51,519 nt of DNA, taken from contig JAVCBZ010000085.1 in assembly GCA_030765735.1 (NCBI GenBank), forward strand, positions 1 through 51,519, given 5' to 3'. A model generated the notes under the pieces. That model made no database searches. It was given only the letters and a program-made list of their open reading frames with translations, and was not told where the DNA came from. Below are positions 40,890 through 47,887 of this stretch, one piece after another. Positions within the stretch are counted from its first letter, which is position 1. Each line of letters opens with the position of its first letter. This DNA comes from Candidatus Susulua stagnicola (lineage in GTDB: Bacteria > Omnitrophota > Gorgyraeia > Duberdicusellales > 4484-171). A program made the position numbers and the translations under genes.

Positions 40890-41411
40890 ATGAGAAAGTT
40901 AATGTTTTTATTCGGAATTATTGTTTTGAGTGGATGTTTAACAATGAGAAGTTATACCAATGAGGAACCGCGTAAAGATCTTGAAATTGAAGGTAATCAA
41001 GGATGTATGTCTGGAGAGTGCAAACAAGAGGTTAGAGAGAATAAATTAGGAGACACTCGTACTGTGTCAGTAATTGAAGTAGAATTTGGTCCTCGTGAAG
41101 TTAAGGGGGATGAGGCAAGCAAAAACTTAACCATCGAAGAAATGGTTGGGCAAGGCTTAAAAGAGAATGTTTCCTTCGAGGATATGGATATTAGCGCAGA
41201 GGAGTCAGAAGAAGTTTTAGAAGAAGCTGTGAAGCCAGAAATTCAATATTATGTAGTTACAGATAATGATACTTTGCAGAAGATCTCTCGTAAGTTTTAT
41301 GGGACCACAAGAAAATGGAATTTTATTTACGAGACTAATAAGGATATATTAAAAAGTCCTGATAGGTTATATCCGGGAACTAAAATAAAGATTGTTCCTT
41401 TAGATAAATAA
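40890..41411 (+). CDS. LysM-domain lipoprotein
   Basis: A lipoprotein signal ends in LSGC (Cys16). The next hundred residues are acidic and low in recognisable structure, with another cysteine pair in GCMSGECKQE. The C-terminal 50 residues (about 122-171) form a LysM domain: YYVVTDNDTLQKISRKFYG, then TTRKWNFIYETNKD and LYPGTKIKI. LysM binds peptidoglycan, so the product should sit in the envelope and attach to the wall. A strong AAAAGGGGGT site precedes it. Confidence 0.88.
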   Translation: MRKLMFLFGIIVLSGCLTMRSYTNEEPRKDLEIEGNQGCMSGECKQEVRENKLGDTRTVSVIEVEFGPREVKGDEASKNLTIEEMVGQGLKENVSFEDMDISAEESEEVLEEAVKPEIQYYVVTDNDTLQKISRKFYGTTRKWNFIYETNKDILKSPDRLYPGTKIKIVPLDK

Positions 41412-41463
41412 AAAGGAACATTGCTAAATTGCCTAAGTGTGCCGTTAAAAATAATTTAAGTGT

Positions 41464-42858
41464 ATGAAGATTTCTATAGTTGGAAAGGAAGTCAATTTTA
41501 ACAATCTATTTATTGGTCTGGTGTTTTTTGCTTCTGCAGGTTTTATTTTTTTTATTTATGCTATAGACTCTTCTCTTTTAATCATAGCTTTAACTCTTTT
41601 TGTTTATGCTAGGTTTGTTAGAAAAATAAACAATTTACCTTCATACTTAAACCTTTCGATTTTAGGGGTAATAGCAATCTTAATACCTCTTTTTACTGTA
41701 ATTACTTTTAAAATATCTGGATATGGAGTTGCTGCCATTGGTTTTGTAATGTTAGTTACTCTTTTGTTCAATAATTTAGAGTTTTCTTTTATTTTAGCTT
41801 TATTTATTTCGTTCTTAAGTGCGAGTATAGATGGTGGCAATTTTAATGTAGGGGTTAGCCTTTTTGCTGGTTCTTTAGTTGGGGCGATGTTGTCTTATCG
41901 AATCAGGAGGAGATTTCAAGTAATCCGAGCTGGATTCTTCGCTGGTTTGATCCAATTTATTGTTGGTTTTCTTATGGAGAGAGAACAAAGTTTTTTTGTT
42001 ATTTCCGGTTTAGATTTTAATTTATTAAAGCTGTGTCTTCTTAATGGTGTTGTGTCTTCTTTTATTGTATTAGGAATTTTACCAGTTTTTGAATATATAT
42101 TTAAGGTTGTTACTAATATTTCACTTCTTGAATTATCTGATTTTAATCACCCTTTATTGCGTAAACTAATTCTTGAAGCTCCAGGGACTTATCAACATTC
42201 ATTGGTGGTTGCTAATTTAAGTGAGATGGCTACAGAATCAATCGGTGCTAATTCTTTGTTAGCTCGGGTGGGTGCTTATTATCATGATATTGGTAAAATG
42301 GTTAAGCCGGATTATTTTGTAGAGAATCTAGTAAATTATAGGGATGTACATAAAAATCTAAAGCCATCGATGAGTAAATTAATTATTTTTAACCATGTAA
42401 AAGATGGAGTGGACTTAGCGACTAAGCATCATCTTAATCCTAAGATAATTGATTTTATATCTCAACACCATGGAAGAACTCTTGTTTATTATTTTTATCA
42501 GCGAGCTAAAGAATTAGAACCTGATGGTAAACATGAAGAAGAGTACCGTTATCCGGGACCCAAGCCTCAGATTAAAGAAATAGCTATTGTAGCTTTAGCT
42601 GATACTATTGAAGCTTTATCAAGAACTCTGGAAGAGCCTAATCCATCAAGGATAGAGGAAATGGTTCGCGAAGTAGTCAAAAAGAGGTTTATGGAGGGGG
42701 AGCTAGATGAAAGTAATTTAACCTTAAAAGAATTAGAGAAAATTACCCAGAGTTTCATACGTATTTTAAATGCTATTTTTCATACCCGTATAAATTACCC
42801 TAAGGATAATGGGAATAGAGATAACAAATCAGCAAAAAGTAAAGAAAGTAAATCTTAA
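41464..42858 (+). CDS. Membrane HD-domain phosphohydrolase (PgpH/YqfF-like)
   Basis: The first 220 residues are a bundle of transmembrane helices. The C-terminal half is an HD domain: the histidine of LEAPGTYQHSLVVANLSE, the HD pair in YYHDIGKM, FNHVKDGVDLA, and ISQHHGRTLV. This matches the PgpH/YqfF family, whose studied members hydrolyse cyclic di-AMP. The large extracellular 7TMR-HDED sensor that opens typical members (about 700 aa) is absent, leaving 464 aa. The adjacent ybeY, overlapped by 50 bp, is the usual neighbour of this family and supports the call. Substrate is inferred. Confidence 0.87.
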   Translation: MKISIVGKEVNFNNLFIGLVFFASAGFIFFIYAIDSSLLIIALTLFVYARFVRKINNLPSYLNLSILGVIAILIPLFTVITFKISGYGVAAIGFVMLVTLLFNNLEFSFILALFISFLSASIDGGNFNVGVSLFAGSLVGAMLSYRIRRRFQVIRAGFFAGLIQFIVGFLMEREQSFFVISGLDFNLLKLCLLNGVVSSFIVLGILPVFEYIFKVVTNISLLELSDFNHPLLRKLILEAPGTYQHSLVVANLSEMATESIGANSLLARVGAYYHDIGKMVKPDYFVENLVNYRDVHKNLKPSMSKLIIFNHVKDGVDLATKHHLNPKIIDFISQHHGRTLVYYFYQRAKELEPDGKHEEEYRYPGPKPQIKEIAIVALADTIEALSRTLEEPNPSRIEEMVREVVKKRFMEGELDESNLTLKELEKITQSFIRILNAIFHTRINYPKDNGNRDNKSAKSKESKS

Positions 42859-43231
42859 GCAGTTAGACAAATATTTAAAGAAAATATTTGTTTGTCTTAA
42901 TATTCCTTCTAAAAAGTTATCAATTCTTTTATGTGATAACACTTTTATAAAGAAACTTAACAAAAAATATTTTAAGAAGCTTTGTGCAACAGATGTCATA
43001 GCTTTTCCTTTGGCTGATCGTTTCCAACCAGATTATTTAGGAGAAGTGGTTATTTCAATAGAAGAAGCGGTTAAGGCAGCCAAAAGGCTGAATTGCAAAT
43101 GGCAAGATGAAGTAAAGCTTTATCTAATCCATGGTGTCTTACATTTAATAGGATATGATGATCGCACAAAGGTCAAAAAAGTGTCTATGGATAAAGAACA
43201 AACTAGGATTTTAAAAAATATTTCTAAGTAG
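42809..43231 (+). CDS. ybeY: Endoribonuclease/rRNA maturation factor YbeY
   Basis: YbeY is a metalloprotein needed for 16S rRNA 3' maturation and ribosome quality control. The 140-aa product begins IEITNQQKVKK and has CATDVIAFPL and GEVVISIE. The metal motif is HGVLHLIGYDDRT: the first two histidines are intact but the third (GYDH in most) is Asp. It begins 50 bp before the end of the HD gene behind AAGGA with very short spacing. Confidence 0.93.
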   Translation: MGIEITNQQKVKKVNLKQLDKYLKKIFVCLNIPSKKLSILLCDNTFIKKLNKKYFKKLCATDVIAFPLADRFQPDYLGEVVISIEEAVKAAKRLNCKWQDEVKLYLIHGVLHLIGYDDRTKVKKVSMDKEQTRILKNISK

Positions 43232-43249
43232 ATAATATCGGTTATTAAG

Positions 43250-44008
43250 ATGATTGAAAAAGATTTAGGATTTGTTTTAAGACGATATAATTTTAGGGAA
43301 ACAAGTTTAATTACTACTCTTTATACCTCTCGGTTTGGTAAAATAAGAGGTATTTTTAAAGGCTTTTATACCTTTAAGAAAGAGTTTTCATCTTCTTTGG
43401 ATATATTTACTCTTAATGAGTTTATTTTTTATCCTAAGAAAAGTGAAATTTGGCTCATTTCTCATGCTGATTTAGTTTCAGATTTCTCTTATTTAAGAGA
43501 AGATTTACCAAAGGCGAAAGTAGTTGCAATCATGTTAAATCTTCTAGATAAGACAATGCTTTTGTGGGATCGTAATCTAGAAATTTTTAATTTGATTAAT
43601 GATTGCCTGAATTGTTTAAGGCAAGAAAGTGAAGTCAAAATACTTTATGTATTTTTAATAAAGTTTTTAAGCCTTGCTGGATTTAAGCCAGAGTTTAATC
43701 ACTGTTTAATTTGTCAGAAGTCTCTTGATGATGAGTTTTATTTTAGTGTCACTAAAGGAGGGCTTGTTTGTAAAGCTTGTGGTAGGGGGCTAGGTGATTT
43801 AAAAAAAATTACTAAACAAACTTGTAGATCATTGCTCTACATTCAAAATAGTGATTTTGCTCTTATCGGTAGGCTTAAGGTTGCTAGGTTGTGTGAGGAA
43901 GAATTCTTTTACATTTTAGGGCGATTTCTTGCTTATCATTTTGAATTTGATGGTTTAATTAAGTCTAATTTTTTCCCAGTTTCTCTACAGTTAGCTTCTC
44001 AATATTAA
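43250..44008 (+). CDS. recO: DNA repair protein RecO
   Basis: RecO helps load RecA at gaps. The N-terminal OB fold has GFVLRRYNFRETSLITTLYT and FGKIRGIFKG; a helical part follows and a zinc site is seen in CLICQKS and VCKACG (about 158-180). Length 252 aa is normal. ybeY-recO adjacency fits common gene order. Confidence 0.92.
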   Translation: MIEKDLGFVLRRYNFRETSLITTLYTSRFGKIRGIFKGFYTFKKEFSSSLDIFTLNEFIFYPKKSEIWLISHADLVSDFSYLREDLPKAKVVAIMLNLLDKTMLLWDRNLEIFNLINDCLNCLRQESEVKILYVFLIKFLSLAGFKPEFNHCLICQKSLDDEFYFSVTKGGLVCKACGRGLGDLKKITKQTCRSLLYIQNSDFALIGRLKVARLCEEEFFYILGRFLAYHFEFDGLIKSNFFPVSLQLASQY

Positions 44009-44045
44009 TTGTAGTATTAATAAGGAGTTTGATGTAATATTAATT

Positions 44046-44474
44046 ATGATTTATGAAGACAGAGAAATTTCTTCAATAGAAGGAAAAGCAAAGAAGATTA
44101 TTGGTAAGATTTCTTTACCAAAAGATTTAGACCCTTCAATTTTACAGACTATTCCTTATCAATATCCTAAACGTAAGATTGTAACTGAATTGACTACCGA
44201 TGAATTTACTTGTTTGTGCCCTTTTTCTGGGCTTCCTGATTTTGCTAACCTTACTATCAGCTATATCCCGACTAAAAAACTTATTGAGCTTAAATCTTTA
44301 AAGTATTATCTTTATTCCTTTCGGAATGTTAAGATTTACAATGAACACGCAGTAAATAGAATTCTCCAAGATTTAAAAAAAGCACTAAAGCCTTATCAAA
44401 TTACAGTGGTTGGAGAATTTACTTCTCGTGGAGGAGTAAAGAATAAAGTTACTGCATCTTATCGGAAAAAATAA
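44046..44474 (+). CDS. queF: NADPH-dependent 7-cyano-7-deazaguanine reductase
   Basis: QueF reduces preQ0 to preQ1, which Tgt then inserts into tRNA. The 142-aa single-domain (type I) form shows the catalytic cysteine and aspartate in LCPFSGLPDFANL and the binding region IELKSLKYYLYSFRN followed by NEHAVNRI. The start is odd: a good AAGGAG (44022-44027) is followed at 44032 by ATG TAA, a start directly followed by a stop, and the real in-frame ATG lies 14 bp further on. Confidence 0.95.
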   Translation: MIYEDREISSIEGKAKKIIGKISLPKDLDPSILQTIPYQYPKRKIVTELTTDEFTCLCPFSGLPDFANLTISYIPTKKLIELKSLKYYLYSFRNVKIYNEHAVNRILQDLKKALKPYQITVVGEFTSRGGVKNKVTASYRKK

Positions 44475-44493
44475 TAAAAATTAAAGAAAGATA

Positions 44494-45453
44494 ATGAGCA
44501 AAAGAATAATAATTTTAGTTATGGTAGTTGTTTTTCTTTCTTGTTCTAAGCCTTTATATAAAAATAAATTTATTATCTCAGGTACTTATCTAAAGGTAAC
44601 TTCTTCTGATAAAAGAGCTTCAAAAATTGTTTATAGAGAATTTAAGAGACTAGATAATATTTTTAATATATATAATGATAAATCTGAGCTTTCTAAATTA
44701 AATAAAACTTATAATTTGCCCTTTAAGGTCTCAGATGAGTTGATTGAACTATTGCGTTTGAGTCAAGATATTTGCAATTTAAGTGAGGGGGCTTTTGATG
44801 TAAGTCATGGAGTGCTTTATAAATTTTGGAAGAAATTAATTTCTGATGGCAATCTAAGAGAGTTTCCAACTCCTGAAGCTATAGCTAAGATAAAGGAAAT
44901 TGGAGGGATGAAAAAAATAGAAATTGATCCTAATAAAAAAACAGTAACAATAAAAAGACAAGGATTAATTATTGATTTAGGTGGGATTGCTAAGGGGTAT
45001 ATGGTTGATAAAGCAATTTCAGCTTTAAAAGAAGCAGGTATAAATAGCGCTTTGATTAATGCTGGTGGAGACATTTATTGTTTAGGCATGAATAGGGATG
45101 TTCCTTGGGAAGTAGGGGTTCAAGACCCTAAACAGTCTTTAGATATTTTAGGGTCAGAATTATTAATTAATCAGGCAATTGCTACCTCAGGAGGATATGA
45201 GCAGTTTTTTACTTTTAAAGGCAAGGAATATTCACATTTAATTGATCCTCGTAAAGGATATCCTGTAGACAATAATCTTATTAGCGTTAGTGTTATCAGT
45301 GAGAAAGGTGTCGCTAGTGATGGTTTAACTACTGCAATTTCGATTATTGGTTTAGGAGGGGTAAAGGAATTTATTTCTAAGAATCCTTTAAAAATTAAAG
45401 TATTTTTAGTTTATTTTGATGGGCAAGATAGGAAAGTTCATATTTTTGAATAA
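44494..45453 (+). CDS. apbE: FAD:protein FMN transferase (ApbE)
   Basis: ApbE attaches FMN to threonines of membrane flavoproteins such as Rnf or Nqr subunits. The signal peptide ends in FLSC (Cys17), suggesting a lipoprotein acting outside the cytoplasmic membrane. Family marks are EGAFDVSHG, IDLGGIAKGYMVDKAI, NAGGDIYCLG, ATSGGYEQFF and SHLIDPRKGYPV. Length 319 aa is normal. Its flavoprotein target is not in the window. Confidence 0.95.
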   Translation: MSKRIIILVMVVVFLSCSKPLYKNKFIISGTYLKVTSSDKRASKIVYREFKRLDNIFNIYNDKSELSKLNKTYNLPFKVSDELIELLRLSQDICNLSEGAFDVSHGVLYKFWKKLISDGNLREFPTPEAIAKIKEIGGMKKIEIDPNKKTVTIKRQGLIIDLGGIAKGYMVDKAISALKEAGINSALINAGGDIYCLGMNRDVPWEVGVQDPKQSLDILGSELLINQAIATSGGYEQFFTFKGKEYSHLIDPRKGYPVDNNLISVSVISEKGVASDGLTTAISIIGLGGVKEFISKNPLKIKVFLVYFDGQDRKVHIFE

Positions 45454-45493
45454 AGGTAGTTAAAAATTATATTTTTTAATTTGGTAAATTAAA

Positions 45494-46303
45494 ATGAAAA
45501 AAATAACTGTAGAAGATATTAAAAAGAGAAAAGGTAAGTCTAAAATAACTATGCTTACTTGTTATGATTATTCTTTTGCTAAAATTTTAGATGCTTCTGG
45601 CATTGATATGATTTTAGTTGGAGATTCTTTAGCTAATGTAGTTTTAGGAATGGAGGAGACTCGTAAACTTAGCTTAAGTGAAATGATTAACCATACTAAG
45701 GCTGTAGTTAAGGGTAGCAGCAGAACCTTAGTAGTAGCTGATATGCCTTATGTGTCCTATCAAAGGAATCCTAAAAAATGTGTTATTTTTGCCTCTAAGT
45801 TTATAAATTGTGGAGCTAAAGCGGTAAAAATAGAATGGTTTAAGGATTGTGAATATGTGGTTAAAAAATTGATTAAGAATAAAATACCAGTTATGGGACA
45901 TATTGGGCTTACTCCTCAAACTGCTCATCTTTTAGGTGGTTATAAGGTTCAAGGTAAGGATGAGAAAAGAGCAGCTGAGCTAATTAAGCAAGCTAAATTG
46001 CTTCAAGATTTAGGGGTATTTAGTTTAGTTCTAGAGTGTATTCCTTACCCATTAGCTCAGGATATTACTAAGACTCTAAAAATTCCTACTATTGGAATTG
46101 GAGCTGGAAAATATTGTGATGGTCAAGTTTTAGTTACTTATGATTTTCTTGGTCTTTATAAAGAAAAGAAGCCTAAATTTGTAAGGGTTTATAAAGATCT
46201 TTCCCAAGAGATAACTAATGCGACTAGTCTTTTTATTAAGGATGTAAAAAGGGGTAATTTTCCAAATAAGCTTGAGAGTTTTTCAGGAGAAAAGAAAAAA
46301 TAG
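45494..46303 (+). CDS. panB: 3-methyl-2-oxobutanoate hydroxymethyltransferase
   Basis: PanB makes ketopantoate from ketoisovalerate and methylene-THF, the first step of pantothenate and CoA synthesis. The signatures TCYDYSFAKILD, VGDSLANVVLG, VVADMPYVSYQ, PVMGHIGLTPQ and GIGAGKYCDGQVLV are present. The usual KLEGG after the metal site reads KIEWF, keeping the Glu. No panC or panD is nearby. Length 269 aa is normal. Confidence 0.96.
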   Translation: MKKITVEDIKKRKGKSKITMLTCYDYSFAKILDASGIDMILVGDSLANVVLGMEETRKLSLSEMINHTKAVVKGSSRTLVVADMPYVSYQRNPKKCVIFASKFINCGAKAVKIEWFKDCEYVVKKLIKNKIPVMGHIGLTPQTAHLLGGYKVQGKDEKRAAELIKQAKLLQDLGVFSLVLECIPYPLAQDITKTLKIPTIGIGAGKYCDGQVLVTYDFLGLYKEKKPKFVRVYKDLSQEITNATSLFIKDVKRGNFPNKLESFSGEKKK

Positions 46304-46313
46304 CCTATTTTAA

Positions 46314-46342
46314 TTGACTCTTTAACTATGTTTTGATAGTAT
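46314..46342 (+). promoter_or_regulatory. Promoter for purB
   Basis: TTGACT (46314-46319), 17-bp spacer, TAGTAT (46337-46342), about 60 bp before the purB ATG. A Shine-Dalgarno AAGGAG follows at the usual distance. Confidence 0.5.
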
Positions 46343-46401
46343 ATAAGCCCTTGGCAAGAATATATGTTTTTAAGATATAAAGAAGATTAATAAGGAGTTT
46401 C

Positions 46402-47694
46402 ATGATAGAAAGATATACGCCTAAAGAGATTGGTAATATTTGGAAGGAAGAAGAGAAGTTTGAACGTTTTTTAAAAATTGAAGCTTTACTTTGTGAAGCT
46501 TTGGAAAAGGAAAAGAAAATACCTCAAGGTACTAGTAAGGCTTTCGATAAGGTAAAAATCTCTCCTCAGAAGATAAGAAAGATTGAAGAAAAAACCCATC
46601 ATGACATTATTGCTTTTTTAAAACATGTTTCAGATCAGCTTGGAGATAAAGCTCAATATTTGCACATAGGTTTGACTTCATCTGACCTTCTTGATACAAC
46701 TTTAGCTTGGCAGATAAAAGATGCTACTAAAATTATTTTAAAAGATCTTGATTTGGTTTTAGGAGAAGTTAAGAAAAAAGCTATTAAATATAAAGATACT
46801 CTTTGTATCGGCCGAACTCATGGTGTTCATGCTGAAATTTATAGCTTTGGTCTTAAATTTTTATATCTTTATAATGATCTAAGCCATGAGCGTAGAATTT
46901 TAGCTGAAAGTTTAAAATATGTTGCTTGTGGTAAGGCTTCAGGTGCAATAGGAACATTCGTTTATTTTCAGCCAAAGGTTGAAGATTATATTTGTAAAAA
47001 AATTGGTATAAATAGAGCTAATATCTCTACACAGATAGTCTCGCGTGAGAGAATTGCTTATTATTTGTTTGTTCTTTCTTTGATCGGGTCTACTGTTGAA
47101 CGGTTTGCTACTGAGATTAGGCATTTGCATCGTAATGAAGTTGATGAAGTCAAAGAACCTTTTTATCAGGGCCAGAAAGGATCAAGTGCTATGCCTCATA
47201 AGCAAAATCCTATTATTTGTGAAAGACTTTGTGGTTTAGCTAGGTTGCTTAGAGCTAATTCTATAGCTGCTTCAGAAAATATAAATCTTTGGCATGAGAG
47301 AGATATATCACATTCATCAGTTGAAAGGGTAATTATTCCTGATTCAACGATAACTGTAGATTATAGTTTACAAAAGTTTAGAGAAGTAATTAAAAATTTA
47401 AAGGTTAATCCTAAAAACATGTTAAAGAACATAGAGCTTAATCGGGGTATTGTTTATTCACAAAAGGTACTTATTAATCTGATGAATAAAGGATTATCCC
47501 GAATGGATGCTTATGATCTTGTTCAAAAAGTGGCTTTAGGGGTTATAAATAAAAGTTCAAATTTTAAAGATGAAGCCCTAGCTTCGAAAGAACTAGGAAA
47601 ATTTTTGAAAAAAGTAGAAATAGAAGCGATTTTTGATCCTTATTCTTATTTAGTTAATGTAGACAAGATTTATAAGAGATTTAGTCTAAAGTAG
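46402..47694 (+). CDS. purB: Adenylosuccinate lyase
   Basis: PurB acts twice in purine synthesis, releasing fumarate from SAICAR and from adenylosuccinate. The family signature with the catalytic serine is QKGSSAMPHKQNPIICE; HIGLTSSDLLDT and GRTHGVHAEIY carry the active-site histidines. Length 430 aa is normal. It has its own promoter and precedes the purL leader. Confidence 0.97.
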   Translation: MIERYTPKEIGNIWKEEEKFERFLKIEALLCEALEKEKKIPQGTSKAFDKVKISPQKIRKIEEKTHHDIIAFLKHVSDQLGDKAQYLHIGLTSSDLLDTTLAWQIKDATKIILKDLDLVLGEVKKKAIKYKDTLCIGRTHGVHAEIYSFGLKFLYLYNDLSHERRILAESLKYVACGKASGAIGTFVYFQPKVEDYICKKIGINRANISTQIVSRERIAYYLFVLSLIGSTVERFATEIRHLHRNEVDEVKEPFYQGQKGSSAMPHKQNPIICERLCGLARLLRANSIAASENINLWHERDISHSSVERVIIPDSTITVDYSLQKFREVIKNLKVNPKNMLKNIELNRGIVYSQKVLINLMNKGLSRMDAYDLVQKVALGVINKSSNFKDEALASKELGKFLKKVEIEAIFDPYSYLVNVDKIYKRFSLK

Positions 47695-47752
47695 GGCTTG
47701 TTTTTCTATTTCAATACGCATACCATAAAAATTATTTTTGATAAATGATTTC

Positions 47753-47780
47753 TTGACAAAATAATTTGGATTGATATATT
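47753..47780 (+). promoter_or_regulatory. Promoter for purL-purM-purD
   Basis: TTGACA (47753-47758, perfect), 16-bp spacer, TATATT (47775-47780). It lies upstream of a terminator that transcripts must pass to reach purL. Confidence 0.65.
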
Positions 47781-47841
47781 AAGAAAGGACAGAGGCGTCC
47801 TTTCTTGGTGCGATGAAGCGAAGATGGGGACGTTTTTTTTT
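47781..47841 (+). promoter_or_regulatory. purL leader: palindrome plus competing terminator
   Basis: A perfect 10-bp inverted repeat AAGAAAGGAC-N6-GTCCTTTCTT (47781-47806) starts directly after the -10. Its right arm overlaps the left arm of a second stem, CGTCCTT (47796-47802) with GGGGACG (47826-47832), which is followed by nine T residues: an intrinsic terminator. The two stems exclude each other, the arrangement of an attenuator or riboswitch. Alternatively the palindrome is a DNA operator at the transcription start. I do not recognise a known riboswitch class. Confidence 0.55.
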
Positions 47842-47887
47842 ATTGGTTTTTCTAAAAAAATAAATCAAAGCTAAAATGAGGTGTAAT

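Noticed and set aside
45494..46303. PanB KIEWF in place of KLEGG as an active-site loss
   Set aside because: The metal-contacting glutamate is kept and all other motifs are intact, so it is only a local variation.
47824..47874. Leader peptide MGTFFFIGFSKKINQS before purL
   Set aside because: Its Phe codons are just the T-run of the terminator, and no ribosome binding site precedes it.
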